Origin: Prostheceraeus crozeri
Taxonomy: Eukaryota; Platyhelminthes; Polycladida; Euryleptidae
Length of the DNA: 64,000 nt
NCBI GenBank assembly: GCA_907163375.1
Contig: CAJQUW010006291.1
Coordinates: 42,825 to 106,824, forward strand
Direction: 5' to 3'
The notes beneath the pieces are model-generated. The model was not told the DNA's origin. It made no database searches and saw only the letters and a list, made by a program, of their open reading frames with translations. Positions 1-12,721 of this stretch are shown here, piece after piece. The first letter of the stretch is position 1, and every line of letters starts with the position of its first letter. A program made the translations under genes and the position numbers.

Positions 1-221
1 CCCTCAACTATTACAAGCTTTGCATGCACTGCTGTCTCTGTACTTTTGTTTGACGGAGAAAGCTGACATCAAGACAGTGACAGCTATGCACGAGGATAAA
101 TAATTTGTTTGTATTATATTTCGGGTCTAGTTATAGGCCGGAGTCTGGAGTCCTATCATTTGATAGGACTCCGACTACAGCAAAAATGATAGGACTCCGG
201 GACTCCGACTCCGCATCCCTG
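1..221 (+). mobile_element. hAT-type non-autonomous element (family hAT-A), 3' part cut by window edge
   Basis: This is the right end of a family also present at 49156-50582, 49360-50054 and 56668-57418. The last ~90 bp carry the hallmark of the family: repeated GGACTCCGACTC / GGAGTCCTATCA blocks ending in GCATCCCTG. The body matches the other copies closely. The left end lies outside the window. No transposase is present. Confidence 0.85.
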
Positions 222-1207
222 GTCAGAAGATCATATACATGCACTTGTTTGGAAGGTGGCATATTTAGCGGAATATTGCTACAGTTCTGATCATCCAGCT
301 AAGCTACATAAATTGTAATGCAAGCTTGGGCCTACCAGCAGATGCATTATTCTGTCGATAAATATATACTGAACTACATCTGGAAAAAGCTAGCAGGGTA
401 GATAATGCAGAGATTAGTAGATGGTAGACTGCAGCAGGCATTGAATATAGACGACCTATCGGACATCGAACACTGTATTCAAAACCCGAACATTCGATTT
501 TCTGTCATCTGCCCGGATATTCTGATTGTTGATTTTGCTATCCGCGGCCAGCTCTGCATACTGTAGCTCGCTAAAAAAGAAGAAACACACTTCTGAAGAA
601 CTGGATGGACTCATTTTGAATATCAAAGTATTGTACTGCATTCCATCAACAGTTTTCAAAGCATAAATGTGAAAAACGCACAATTCACAGTATGTTTTAG
701 AAGGTGTCTTGAAATGAAGAAAATAAATCAATGAACCTTGTTTGTACTCGGGAACACATTAGCCGCGGAGTATTTCTTCCATGTGGCCGAGTTTCTATTC
801 ATCCCAAATTCATTTTTGGTAGTGCTGAGTGTGCAGCAAGAATGCAGAGTGTAACTCATTCATCCCATTCACAACTTCATTAATGAATCGCATTTCTTGA
901 GTTTTTTGATCTTTTTCATAAGCACGTTACTTGTATGATCATGATCATTCTTTAATTTTCTGACCAACCATACATTGGCACCTGTAAATCTACATGCTTG
1001 TTTGTATATACCTATAAACATGATTCGTATTGATAAGATAAGGAGCCCAAACGTTTTGTGCAGGAAAAGACGACCATGTTGTCAATCGATTTCGAGTCTA
1101 TTAAAAACTCATCTTCAGGACAATACAATCAGAGGAAACAAAGGGTTATATACAAACTGCATGGTCACAACACAACTCACTTAAAACAGTTGGAAAAAAA
1201 GCTAAAA
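222..1207. other. no gene seen
   Basis: AT-rich sequence with scattered short open frames that resemble nothing. The last part leads directly into the 3' end of the Penelope-like fragment on the minus strand. Confidence 0.5.
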
Positions 1208-2000
1208 TTAGAACATGTGCAGCGGAATTGATGAACAGTTCTCATTAATTAGGTGGGCACTGGTTGATTTGATGCACAGTGTTTCAGCGATGCGAGTGTG
1301 AGCTGTTTTAAAGATGACCTTGAAGTCCATTAAGCTTGCCTCATGCGGGTGGTGGGTGATTTCAGTTGGCGTAGGCTTGCCTTTCAAATGTTCTGTCACT
1401 CTCGTAGACAGATGTCTCCGTGTCTCACCTATATAACAGTTTGAGCACTGTCAACATTTAAACTCATAGACTATGTTCGATGATAAACACGGAGAGACTT
1501 TGTCTTTGTTGGGAAAAATACTAGCGGTCTTAAATGTTTTAAATGCAACCTGCAATTTATAATCAGTTTTATCTAACATAGAATTAATAACTTGAACAGA
1601 TTTTAAAGTCTCGCGCTCTTTCTCTTTGACGTACGGTAATGACCAAAAAATAGCCGTTTTACTTTCATCAGTAGTGGTATTATTCTCAACTTCACGTTTG
1701 ATAGACTCGATCAACTTAAGAGGGTAATTATTACTGAGAAAAATGCTGGTGATTTCCTCACAAGCTTTCTCATAATTATTATGCGAACTACTAAGGCGTT
1801 TAGCTCTGATAAACAAGGAACGAACCGCAGACTTTTTGTATTTCATTGGAGCGTAAGAAGCAAAAGGAACGTAAGTTCCAGTATTCGTAGGTCGGACTCT
1901 CCACGCAGTCGCAAAAGAGGAATTATGAAAACTGACCATCACATCCAAGAATGGTAAATTATGATTTTCTTCCTTTTCGATGGTAAATTGGATGTTACTA
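1208..2000 (-). mobile_element. Penelope-like element, 3' half (RT thumb, GIY-YIG endonuclease)
   Basis: Read on the minus strand, this begins at the end of the reverse-transcriptase domain with NLPFLDVMVSF, the motif that follows the palm in Penelope-like elements. It continues through the thumb and linker and ends in a GIY-YIG-type nuclease region (CYIGETRRHLSTRVTEHLKG, then a HPHEAS segment and a conserved C-terminal INENCSS). Penelope-like elements copy themselves by target-primed reverse transcription and the GIY-YIG domain nicks the target. The copy is 5'-truncated near 2000 and broken between the two domains, so it is a fossil. The RT palm with its catalytic aspartates is absent. Confidence 0.85.
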
Positions 2001-2003
2001 TGA

Positions 2004-2040
2004 ATGGAAATTTACAATGATTCGCATTGTAAATTTCCAT
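2004..2040. repeat. perfect 16-bp hairpin
   Basis: ATGGAAATTTACAATG, a 5-base loop ATTCG, then the exact reverse complement. It sits at the truncated 5' edge of the Penelope fragment and is followed by a short run of TAC triplets. Its role is unknown. Confidence 0.8.
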
Positions 2041-2308
2041 GACTTTGAAATAAACGTTTACTACTACTACTACGTATTTCCAGTCTTAGGTTCACCCAAT
2101 CACGACATTTTTAGACATTTAAGTCTAATACTGATGTCTCCAAAGATCCAAAAGTCAACTGCAGAGCAGCAACACGGCAGATGAATCTTGTAGCATGGAA
2201 AACGTTATGAAATTGCCATGTATTACCATGAAAATTTTGAGAAAAAGCAGAGAATGAGAATGTAGTTGGAGAAATCATAAGAATACAAAGAGTACAAATG
2301 TAACGTAC

Positions 2309-3268
2309 CATAGAGTAATTATATTATGTAGAGTGGCAACTCCGCATTTATTAGATCACCTATGTGAATACATCTTTTTTCGATTTTACTAAATGAACTC
2401 GAGGTGAATACATTGAGTTTTGCTATCAAATGTGAGATATGCAAATTTTTGCAGTTTTGAAGAAATCATCACGGAATTGAGTGATAATGACAATAATGCA
2501 GAAGGAACGATGGTATTTTGCAGATTCTCAGTCTCATGACAGCCTTGGAGAGGTAATGTTTGTTAAATTAGCAATTCGATGGGTTCCTATTACTTTCATG
2601 CTCAACCTCAAGAGTATTTTCTTATGCGTGATCATATCACAGGCAACCTGCCACTTGCAGAGAAAACTCACATAATCAAAGACAATGATTTCAATTAACT
2701 TTGAAAAATGAAAATGGGTCCACATCATTATTCAGATTCAAGAAATGAAACATGAATTTAGTGAATCATAAAATCATACCGGTGAAAATTGAATCAAAAA
2801 CTTGAAATTTCAGCCAAGAAAGTAAAATAATATCTCGACTTTTTCATGAAGACTATAATTAGTTGAAGATTATAATAATTATAATATTATATAATATATA
2901 ATAATAATAATAATATATAATATAATTATATATAGTTATATAATTATATATTAATGAAGATTATAATGCAGTTCATGAAATTCCCTTACAAATTAGCATA
3001 AAATTTCCGCTTAGTTAGGATGCTTTTCAACAAATATTCATTCCTTTGATATCCAACTTGTTTCATACTACTTAAAAAGTGGCTTCATGTCGGTAGTAAG
3101 CTTATATAAATTTGCAAAATTTTGACTTTTTTTAAAGCTGCTCCAATAACTTATTGCTCAAAGCTGCTCGTAATCTCCCCAAAAAACTGAATCTTTTCAT
3201 ATAAAAATTTTCACTGTGTACAGATACTTCTTGGAGTCGACACTCTACCTATATATCCCTACTCTATG
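2309..3268 (-). mobile_element. hAT-like MITE (family hAT-E), ~960 bp copy
   Basis: The ends are inverted: CATAGAGTAA at the left and TACTCTATG at the right, extending with mismatches to about 28 bp (GTAGAGTGG / CACTCTACC). It is flanked by TAACGTAC and GAACGTAC, an 8-bp target duplication with one mismatch, which fits hAT superfamily insertion. The same body occurs in opposite orientation at 34053-34903 and, truncated, at 37757-38239. There is no coding capacity. An AT microsatellite lies inside. Confidence 0.85.
2875..2955. repeat. AT/TAA microsatellite
   Basis: A run of TAATAATAA and TATATAATTATA repeats inside the hAT-E element. It is absent from the copy at 34053, so it expanded in this copy after insertion. 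Confidence 0.8.
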
Positions 3269-3356
3269 GAACGTACATAGTAGATGAATCAATTCTATGA
3301 AAAAGGGCTGTTATACTATGGCAAACGCATTGTCAAAATCGACCGAATGATCGAAG

Positions 3357-3960
3357 CACAGAATTAGATTCATCTGCGCGCGCTTCGGTTTCCTAGAAAG
3401 GAAGAATTGTATGTAACCTTAATATTGAAATGGCACATCACAATTAGAAAACTTGCTCCTTCTCGAATGGATAATTCGTGTATCGCTTGCTATTGGAAAT
3501 GGAAAACAAAAAGCTGTCAGCAAAGGACACCAGGGCCACTGAGAGATGGGTGCGTGCTGTGATATCACGTCGCACACACCAAACACACATCGATGCGTGG
3601 CTTCGATTCAATGTATGCACTACACAGTGAGCAATGCCGAGGAGAGGATGTGAAATCATCAAGTGAACTAATTTTCGTACGCCTGCTACTTTCTTTAATA
3701 ATGATCGGAAGGGCCAACATTATGGAGAAAACTTGTGGGCAATGATCTGAATTCTTCGAATCTGAAGGAATTTTGGCAATCGAAGCACTCAGCTGGAACT
3801 CACATTAATCCGCAAGCGACGCACGACTTTTTTTCCTATCTCTGTAAGGTATTAGGAATTCCTTTTTGCCCACCTAATAGGTTCCTCAATGTACCGTCCA
3901 TTTCGTATTAATCACACTTCTAGCAAACCGAAGCAGATAAACAAAATATTTAATTCTGTG
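3357..3960 (+). mobile_element. hAT-type MITE (family hAT-D), reference copy
   Basis: The termini are CACAGAATTA and TAATTCTGTG, flanked by a perfect 8-bp target duplication GATCGAAG (3349-3356 and 3961-3968). The length is 604 bp. Related copies lie at 11392-11916, 47071-47683 and in the tandem cluster 57859-59331. The open frames inside are not conserved as protein and I see no transposase signature, so it is non-autonomous. Confidence 0.92.
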
Positions 3961-3968
3961 GATCGAAG

Positions 3969-6210
3969 ACATTAATAGACAATAAGAAAATGGCATCCGA
4001 TATTATTGCAGATCATGCGCGATATATCAGAGATTGGTGGAGGGGGGGGGGCGGTTACGTTGCAGCTGTATAGCGACAGAGAAGAGACATACCCACTTAT
4101 GTTATGCAGAGCTTGTTGCACGAACGGATAGGGCACATTAGGATAACTTGCTCAAAGTCAGGAGCTCAACTTTCTTGGAACCCCAAAGGGAGGAAGCAGG
4201 TCTGCCTCACCAACGGGCATATACTGCTACATTTCAACAGCAACAGCTTTGCCATGCAGCGTCGACCTACTCTCAAGCGTACGAACGAATCTCGTGGAGA
4301 ACAGAAATTGTCAAGATATTCGTCATCAAGGTCCTTCAATTTTTCACATTTTCGATTTTATTTATTCACACCTTTCCTGGAGATGTGATATTATTTATTT
4401 GTTCCTTTATCTACCATTAACCCTAGAAGAACCAAATTGTGAAGAAGGATTAACCGACAAATATGGTCAAATGTAGAGCACAAACCCACTACATCAAATT
4501 CGTCGTGGGTCTGAAAGCATATTTTGAGGTCGGGTTGACCCTACGCCCTCTGTCTTCAAAGCCACAGTGCATTAAAGTGGCAAATGTTTTTCTCTGAATC
4601 TCTATTACAAAAGATGCTGGATTATATTCAAGAAAAAGCTGATGATCTTGGAAAGGACTTGACATCCAGACTATCACAGTAAAAGACATTTATCCAGCGT
4701 CAACTATGTGATCGTTTAGTTTGCGGCAAACATAGTCAGTATGTTGGCTATTTTTGCGATGACTGTTACTAAGAATTAAAAGATTTTACATTTATAAAAA
4801 GGAATAAAAATGTATGAATTTTCATTGCTTTGATATTGAAGTGTAACTTGGTGCTACATTGAAATATATGTATCAAAGTAAGGTAGCTGCATTGATAAAG
4901 GCAAAATAAGAAAGTTTTTTGGCTATTTTTGACAATCTATCTAACATGAATAACGAAATAGGACACAATATTTCGCAAAACCGTATGTATTTCTTTCTTT
5001 ACCGACCAATATTATTTGGTGTCTGTTACTAAACGCTTAAAGTTAGGGTGTGATTTGAATGGTATGCCTAAGGTGGGTCGGGACCTTCGTACACCTGCCG
5101 TTAGATGAAAAATCTACTACAGTAGCAAATTATATTTATCCACAAAATACGGCACATGCAGAAACAGAGAATAATCGATAACTAGTAACTATGAAATAGT
5201 AAAATAAAAATGCTTCGTTTCGTTAATTCTGATCACTCATCCCTTGAATTCAGTATGACACACAAGCTTACTTAATTAATGCACTTTTATGAGGGAAAAC
5301 TGTTGACTACTTATAGTAACCAAAATTTCCTTTATGCATTTATCAATTTTCAGCGATTTTTTACAGTGCTCTTAAATAGTTATTGATAAATTACAAGAGA
5401 TTTCACATAATCCTACTGATCAACGATTTGTAGACCTATTCGATTACTGTCGTTTTGTATTCACGAATGTTTAAATTTTCGATGGGTTTAATTTCGCTTC
5501 CTTTTATATACACGCGTATATTCACCACTAATTGAGTGCAAGTTCTTCTGATTTACATTAGAATCGCATTTTCAATCAGGATTCAGTGCGTTATTTAGGT
5601 GCCATCATTAGTTACAACAACAAGGAGCGACAAGTGTGCACTTCAGTACAGAAATAAATTGCAATGATTTAATGACGATAAAATAATGAAGCTAGCAAGC
5701 AAACTAGCAATAATTTCAGCAAAAGAAGCAGTTAAGACATGAATTTATTGCTCATCAGCCTTCTGTATTGTTAATGATCTGTTAATTCTTGAAAAGCTTT
5801 TCTGCTTTCCGTGTTTAGTTGATATTTTATAGCTTTACTCTGTTAATATGCACATTTGTAATGATATGTCTGATGGTCTGCCTTTCAAATGTTCTTTTGT
5901 GAATGTGCATGATTCTTCAGCATTCGGTGATTTCCAGAAAACATCCACAGAAATTCAAATGAATAATTTCATATACCTGAGGTAGGTATGGTTTAGCTAA
6001 ATATGGAGCACCAGTGGTAGAATTTTCCGACTTCCGATATGTAAAAATGCTTGCAGATTGAAACCGTTATTCTAGTGTTTGTCAGCTTCAGTGAATATTT
6101 ATTATTCGTCACTGTTTCTGATGTCCAAAGCTGTGTAAATAGATTAGTAATTGTTCGTTTTATTGTTCCAAAGATATTGCAGTCATTGCTTCATAGAAAT
6201 CCTAAGAAAA
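3969..6210. other. no gene seen
   Basis: AT-rich intergenic DNA. Only a short G run near 4040-4052 stands out. Overlapping short open frames around 4104-4476 do not resemble any family. Confidence 0.5.
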
Positions 6211-6222
6211 TCTCTCTCTCTC

Positions 6223-6289
<67 letters not shown>
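6211..6289. repeat. (CT)n microsatellite
   Basis: About 79 bp of almost pure TC dinucleotide with one interruption (CG) near 6235. The open frames through it give only Ser-Leu or Arg-Glu repeats and are not genes. Confidence 0.97.
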
Positions 6290-6294
<5 letters not shown>

Positions 6295-7033
6295 TGGATC
6301 TTCGCTTACTTTCACCTTTTTGCAGTCATCAAATTTGCTTTCTAGGCCCATTTGTTCATTTTTGGGATCGGGCATAGACAGTCTTGATATCATTGTGTTT
6401 GCAGCTTTCAGACCTGTGAGCAGGAAGTCTTTTATTCCGTAACTTTCCAGCAAATTTACAATTCATTATCTTTTTTACATTTGATATGCTGCATGCCTGA
6501 CCTCAGTAAAATCTGTGACAACATTTGTGTTAATTTGCTTAACTCTGAAAACAAACCTCATACCAACCGCACAAATTTGTCTAGTCAAATTCCTTCCAAC
6601 TTTGAAAAGAAAATCATTGTCATGACGCTCTGTTTGTAAAGTGGGACTTCTCATGATTGCAGCAAGTGGAAAGTTGCTGGTTGTTATGGTTGATGTATTT
6701 CTTCAACATTATTTTGATTATCCTTTGATAGCAAAACGCCTGCAAAAAATTAATTAGTGGCTGTTGTGAGTTGACTGACTTTTTAATCAAAAGAATTACC
6801 AAAAAGACCGGCAGAGGGCAAATGGTTAAAGAAACTCTTTGTGAATTTATCTAACTATTATCTTTTGTTCACAATAACACAGGGAGTTCAAAATGTATAT
6901 TAAAAAGCCTGAAGTCAGACGACAATTTCATTGTACGGTTTTTGCTTTGTATTGTCACTACTAGAATCCCAACATGCTCTCCGCAATCCAATACAAGGTA
7001 GGAAAATTCTAACACAATACCGCATCGTATGTA
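6290..7033. other. no gene seen
   Basis: AT-rich DNA with no recognised motif. Confidence 0.5.
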
Positions 7034-7465
7034 CACTGTAAACCGTTGACTGACAACTGACAGACATTTATCCTACAAAATCTATTTTGTCGGTCATTGT
7101 TCGTTCTTGTAGGATGATTGCCACTGAACACCTACAATATCTGACTAAAAGCGACAAAATGAATAGCAATGAATTATAGCTAAAATTTTATCAAAAATGT
7201 AGGTAATTAATTAAAATATGTCCAAATAAATCATGGTTTCGCCACACAATAATACAGATTGCCCAAAAGTCAAGCAATCACCAATCGAAAAAATCAATCA
7301 ATATTCAGCAATTTTTGTTTAGTTAATTTGAATACAAAGCATCTGTTTCGATGTCGGTGGAGAACCTACAAATTCGTCGGATATCGCAGGATATTGGAGG
7401 TGACGATCGTCGGTTGATTTTGTCAGTAATTTTGTAGGATAATTGTCGGTCTGCGGTTTACAGTG
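7034..7465 (+). mobile_element. TA-flanked MITE (Tc1/mariner-like), copy 1
   Basis: The inverted termini are CACTGTAAACCG and CGGTTTACAGTG. The subterminal blocks are also inverted (TTTATCCTACAAAAT at left, TTTTGTAGGATAATTGTC at right). TA precedes the element; the right flank reads TTA. A second copy at 51260-51677 has TA on both sides, which supports a TA target. No coding capacity. Confidence 0.85.
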
Positions 7466-8830
7466 TTACATCTATACAAGCGGTAATACAGACAGTGTGA
7501 TTGGCAATGGACAATCACCAGTGCATGAACGCCCACCCTGTAAGTGTATCATTATGACACCTCAGCTAACACGGATCAATGGTAATTTCATCCTTTCATG
7601 GACTCCGGGGCTTACAAACCCTGTTATCCGTCTCTGTCTGGTGGAGAAGGGCCGTATACTTGGATCGTCGGCCTAATGGAGGAGTCCCGCAACAAAGCGG
7701 CGCGGCTCCGGAAAGTCTGGATGGGTACGTAAGATGTGGTATCCGGGAAGTCGTATTTGTCGGTTGGCAACTGGATTGCTTACCTGTCGCTGATTGAGAG
7801 GGAGGCAAATTTATTTGCCGTTTCATGACTCTGCTACCTGTTGATGTACGCAATGATGTAGCCCAGTACTTGGTTGATCGCCTAGCAGAATTTGAGAGGG
7901 AGATGGTCTATCTGACTGTCGTGGTATAGCAGGTTCCACCAATCACGGAAGAGGAAGGGGTTGATCTGGGTCCTCCGTAGTATCTTCGCTGCTACCTGTC
8001 TGGTAGGCGTTCACGGTGCATTGATTTCGGTTGATTATCCAGTCTGCTGGAGAGGGAGCTGACCTCCGGGTTGGCGTGGTACAGTGTTAGGTCTTACCTG
8101 TTCTGTGACAAGGGAGACTTCGGTCGTTGTAACATCATGCTACTACCTGTCTATTTTGTGATGATGTGTTGGTTGATCATTTTTGAGCTCCTAGTTTACT
8201 TTGATAGGGAGTTGACTTTGTTGACGTAGTCAGAGAGTTGCACCTGTCCTTCAGAGTGAGAGGGAGGCGGGTTCTCGTCTGCCGTAATGCATGAAGGGTC
8301 AACTGTGATATGATTTCCTTTTCCGTATACATGCATGACGCCCATTGAAAACCTACTCATTAACTGATGAGCAGGGAGTTGTGTGGAAGATATCCTCTTG
8401 TGATTGCGGGCTCGGAAGGCCCAACGCAGAGTACTCACCTTTCTGACTGGATGCAACCTACCCCTGTATTTCAGGGCAAAGCGACATGAGCTCTCGTCTC
8501 AGAACCACACTGCCTTTTAAAGGAGGAAGAGCTATCTGGGAAGGATAGTGGGGAATACTAGCCACACTGAAGGCACTGTACATACCCGTGGAGAGTGGCT
8601 TAAAAGATGACGGTTCGGGGTAGCCTGTTGGTGGACCCACACCCTTCCCTATAGGGTACCAGCCGACCGTTGAGTGTGTGATAGCGTCGTATTAGAAGAG
8701 GCTTAGGCCTCCGGCGGGCTTGACGGACTTCGTTCGGCTTGCTCACTTAGCTCCGAGCCTCCGGCTCGTCGCACGATCGCGTCGCCTCACTTCACCGTCA
8801 ACCATCAGATTCGCTCACTTCGTTCGCTTA
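7466..8830. other. CpG-rich unidentified block with degenerate repeats
   Basis: The composition changes sharply from the AT-rich surroundings to GC- and CpG-rich DNA. Between about 7780 and 8260 a loose pattern recurs: TACCTGT, later GGTTGAT, later GAGAGGGAG. From 8690 to 8830 there are small palindromes such as CGGACTTCGTTCGG and GAGCCTCCGGCTC. Several medium open frames run on the minus strand (8196-8640, 7596-7853) but match no family I know. It could be a foreign or structured-RNA-derived insertion, or an unknown transposon end. Confidence 0.5.
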
Positions 8831-9632
8831 TCTAATAAATAGCACGGTGAACCAGTTCTCGGTATGAATTTAGGTCCTGTAATTTACGAATTTCGATCAA
8901 ATTGATGCTTTATTGCAAAGTTTCAATTGTAATTGACTCATTTTGTCTGTTATCTTAGTCACAGTAAATAGAAGAGAAAAGTATTTTAAGCAAGCAGTAT
9001 TCAAACTGCAGAACATTATTCAATTCAAACTTCATGATATTCATACCTCAAATATGAATTCAATTCACGATAGATTTCTGCATCGTGAAAATGAAACCTT
9101 TTGAAAATCACATCTATATCACAAAATAATCGATGTATTCCTGATATTGAGAGAAAGCGTGACAAAGGTGACGAAAATTCATCAATCCAAGTTCATGATA
9201 GATCATTTTAACCCACGAAATCGCAATTCCCGCGACCTCAGAATTTTGAAATCTCACTGTGAATCTTGTGTACCCTGCTGTTGCTCCTCTTGCTAAGATA
9301 TCGGCTGCATTATCACCCCAGGGGCTAGGAATTCGTCCGAAAAGTTTCTTCTTGGTTGCTTGAAGAGCCTGCTTGAAAATAATTAATATTGGCATTGTCA
9401 AAAGTGATAAGAAGAAGAATTTTGAAAGGTCGCTAGAAACGGTTTAAAAAATGGTTTAAAACTGTACTTTTCAACACGAGTACTGATAGTTATTGTATTA
9501 TAAAAAGGCTAAAGGACATTTAGAAGAAAAATTTAGATTCTCCTCTCCTTCATGATCTTTTTTTGTTGTCGTTGAAATTGACCGCACACTTTAAAAAAAG
9601 TACACGAGCATTTTTATACATTGTTGTATATA
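8831..9632. other. no gene seen
   Basis: AT-rich spacer. A minus-strand open frame at 9114-9401 (95 codons) has no recognisable domain. Confidence 0.5.
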
Positions 9633-11281
9633 CAGTCCGTTTCATAAAAAGTGGATCATCCTAAAATTTGACTAAATAAAACATAAGTATGATACAGAAA
9701 GTATTTTTCATGTTATTTCATGTCCCTAATATATTTAAATGTCCTTATATAATCTGATAAGCTATGATACTGAAACGGTTCTTAAGAAGCTAATATTTTG
9801 TGGCCCTACCCTTATTGTCAATGACATTACCAATTCGTCTAGGCATTGATTCGATGATATTGTTGATTTTTGACTGATCTAACTTTCTCCACTCTCTTTT
9901 TAACAGTGACGTAAGTTGTGATACGCCATCTGTAGGTAGCAGTGAACGACGAACGTTACGTTTTAGAATACTCCATACACTTTCTATGGGATTCAGATCA
10001 GGAGAACGAGCTGGCCAAGATAATGTCCTAGCCCTAATTGAGACTTGTATAAGTTGACTCTACTACTCCTGTGACACGAAGCATTATCATCCATAAATAA
10101 CCAAGTCGATGGATCACCAAGTTCATCTGTCATTTGGCCAATGTTCATTCGTAAAACATTCACATAGCGTTCAGAATTCATGGTTCCTTGCTGTATGTGA
10201 AGTTTAGAGCGGCCATTGGTCCAAATGCCAGCCCAAATCAGTAGAGTCGCACCACCTTGTACCCGGGGACGATGTAAATGTCTCGCAATTTCCTGATTAG
10301 ATTTTATCCATAATCGACCATCACTATCCTTCAGACGGACTGATGCCTCATCAGACCAGACAACCCGATCCCATTGATTTCGCCAGTGACAATGACTCAT
10401 TGCCCATCTGATACGTCTTTTTGTATGCTGATCTGATAATTCGATCTGAGAGGGCCTCTTACAGCTCTTGAAATTCGACTCAATAAGTCTTCTACGAATA
10501 GTGGACTTACAAATAGACGAGTCTAGTGCAGCCATCTCAGTTAACGAGAGACTTGGATCAACTTTAACAAATCTCAAAATTAGGCGGTCTCTACGTTTGG
10601 ATGTTTTGCGTGGACGGCCAGAGCCCTCTTTACGACAGAGTCGAAAATCATCATTATGCCATCGATGCACATTTGTGTAAGGGACATTTAGTCGCTTGAT
10701 TGTAGCTCGCAAAGAAAACCCTAGTTCTGGCAAGGCTGAGACTTTGCCTTTTGTGAATGCGATCTCGTTATTGTTCATTTGTGCTTTGTATTGTTTTCAA
10801 CCGGTAAGAGATAGATTTCTAGCTGAAAGCAATCAGGAGTGCTGCCAACACCACCGCAACGAAGTCAGGAAGCTATGGAACATGAAGTCCAGTTAATCAC
10901 ATGTAGCAGTTACATTATTGTTGATGAATAATGGTGCTATACTGTCTCTGATTGACCGATTTTCTTTATTTTTGTTTTGCTTGATAGCTTTTGGCTTGTA
11001 GAACAACATATTACATAACAAAGGAAACAAATGTAATTTTATAAGAGTGAGGTATGATTTTGTGTAACATTGCTAAATGAAGATCAAATTATCTACTACT
11101 TTTTTATCTATAACAGGAAAACAACTCAATATTCATACTTGAAATTTCCAACAATGATATTAGTAAGCACAACTGACATATCTTCCAAATTTCAGAGAAA
11201 TTCGTTCAAGTTTGGCGGAGTTAGACAAAGTTGAAGTTAAGGCAATGTTTAAGGGTGATCCATTTTTTATGAAACAATCTG
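9633..11281 (-). mobile_element. Tc1-like DNA transposon, near full length
   Basis: A 1649-bp element flanked by TA on both sides (9631-9632 and 11282-11283). The inverted termini are about 30 bp: CAGTCCGTTTCATAAAAAGT at left and, read inward from the right, CAGATTGTTTCATAAAAAAT, both continuing into GGATCA(T/C)CC. It carries one transposase gene on the minus strand. The ends and gene are well preserved, so the insertion is fairly young, but the frame is interrupted once. Confidence 0.95.
9790..10778 (-). pseudogene. Tc1 transposase, DD34E, one frameshift
   Basis: This cut-and-paste transposase of the Tc1/mariner superfamily starts at the ATG at 10778. Residues 1-110 hold the paired-like helix-turn-helix DNA-binding region, with the GRPRKT linker near residue 55. 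The catalytic core follows: first Asp in VVWSDEAS, second in LFMDDNASCH, and the third acid, Glu, in WPARSPDLNPIESVW. After SQ, near 10040, the frame slips by one base. Reading across the slip, 34 residues separate the second Asp from the Glu, the Tc1 spacing. The protein would end at the TAG at 9790-9792, about 330 residues, normal for Tc1. I see no other break. It is probably inactive because of the single frameshift, unless that is a sequencing error. Confidence 0.93.
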
Positions 11282-11391
11282 TAGTTTCATTGCTCTTCCA
11301 AGGACTTTGGAAATAAACATTTATTTGTTTATTGACTTTTAATCACATCGAAAGCTAGGCTTGGCTCCATGGCTTCTTATCATGGCCAGGC

Positions 11392-11916
11392 CACAGAATT
11401 AGATTGTTAAAGCCTATGACTTTGTTAGAAATGCAAACTGATTCAAAACAATGGCACATGCAGGAACCTACTAAGTTGGCAAAAAGAAATTTTTTTAGTA
11501 CCTTGCAGAGATAGGAAAAATAGTCGTGCGCCGCTTGCGGATTGCTGTGAATTCCTTCAAAATGCTCCGATTTCCACGATTCCTTCAGATTCGAAAAATT
11601 CAGATCATTGCGCAAAAGTTTTCTCGATTATGTGGGTCTTTACGATTATTATTAAAAAAGTTAGCAGGCGCACGAAAAAAACGTTCCAAAACTTCTCTGT
11701 AGAACTTGATATCGTCTGTGTCTCTTTGCTGTGTGATCCGGTTGATAACAGTCACTGAAACTTTGCACAATCTGGCGTGCTTAATGTTGAACTTGCTGCT
11801 CATTGTTCGATTGTTATGGTATTATGTCAGCAGAATATGCCATTTCATTTGCGCTACATCTTCTAATGCTTCCTATCTAGTCAAACAGAAGAAGAAACGA
11901 CTTGTCTAATTCTGTG
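11392..11916 (-). mobile_element. hAT-D MITE, old copy
   Basis: The ends are CACAGAATTA and TAATTCTGTG. The flanks are GGCCAGGC and GGCCAAGC, an 8-bp target duplication with one mismatch. The left half matches the head of the 57859-59331 units with many substitutions and the middle is diverged. It is older than the 3357 copy. Confidence 0.88.
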
Positions 11917-11945
11917 GGCCAAGCTTAGAATACTAAAAAGAAGCA

Positions 11946-11980
11946 TTTGTAGGATAATTGTCGGTCTACGGTTTACAGTG
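11946..11980. mobile_element. terminal fragment of the TA-flanked MITE
   Basis: The right-end sequence GTAGGATAATTGTCGGTCTA ending in GGTTTACAGTG, followed by TA, matches the right terminus of the 7034-7465 element. Only about 35 bp remain. Confidence 0.75.
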
Positions 11981-12721
11981 TACAAAGTACAGCAGCTTTT
12001 GGTTAGCTCAGAATAATAGAGGCAATTTAATTTGACTCTTTACTTCTTTATGAGTGTCAAGGTGTCTTTCAACCACGCAAATTACATTATTATTCTCCAA
12101 TTTGGTAAACCTGTTTTCTTTGGCTAACGGTCTAGCTAGACAAGCAAATAGACGTACTTTTACCTTGTGTACAACGAAGACAGTAAGAATCATCTTGAAA
12201 ATATTTGTCAGCGAGCAAAAAAATTTGCTTTTCACTGCCTCATCTTAGTAATTGCAGAAACAATGACAAAAGACAGTGAAAAACAAAACTAGCGTTTGTA
12301 AAAGATTTGGGGGGACTTTCTTTGATTAAATGAATACATCACTTGACAAAATAATTCTAAATGACTTCTGAGCAGAAAAATGAGCTGCGTCTTTACTTAT
12401 GATCATGCAGTAGATCCTTGCAAGAGATATGTGGCCTGACTATGGTTATATGTTGTCATGCCCACCGGTGCCCGGCCTTATCACTAACGCCAGACGCGAT
12501 TGCCAAACTTGGCATTAATCTATCGTGTATGCACAATTTTGCTGCAAGAAATTGCATGATACGACAGAAAAAATAAAAAAGAACAATCAAAAAATTTAGT
12601 ATAAAATTGGCTTAAGCAAATAAAAAGACAAACACCATAATATACTATGTATGTTATACAATGCACATTGACAGATTCACGAAGATCGATTCCATCTGAA
12701 GGTTGGCCCTAAAATGCACTC

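Noticed and set aside
3444-3662. Minus-strand open frame of 72 codons
   Set aside because: It lies inside the hAT-D MITE and is not kept open in its other copies.
6051-6453. Open frames of poly Ser-Leu and Arg-Glu
   Set aside because: They are translations of the CT microsatellite.
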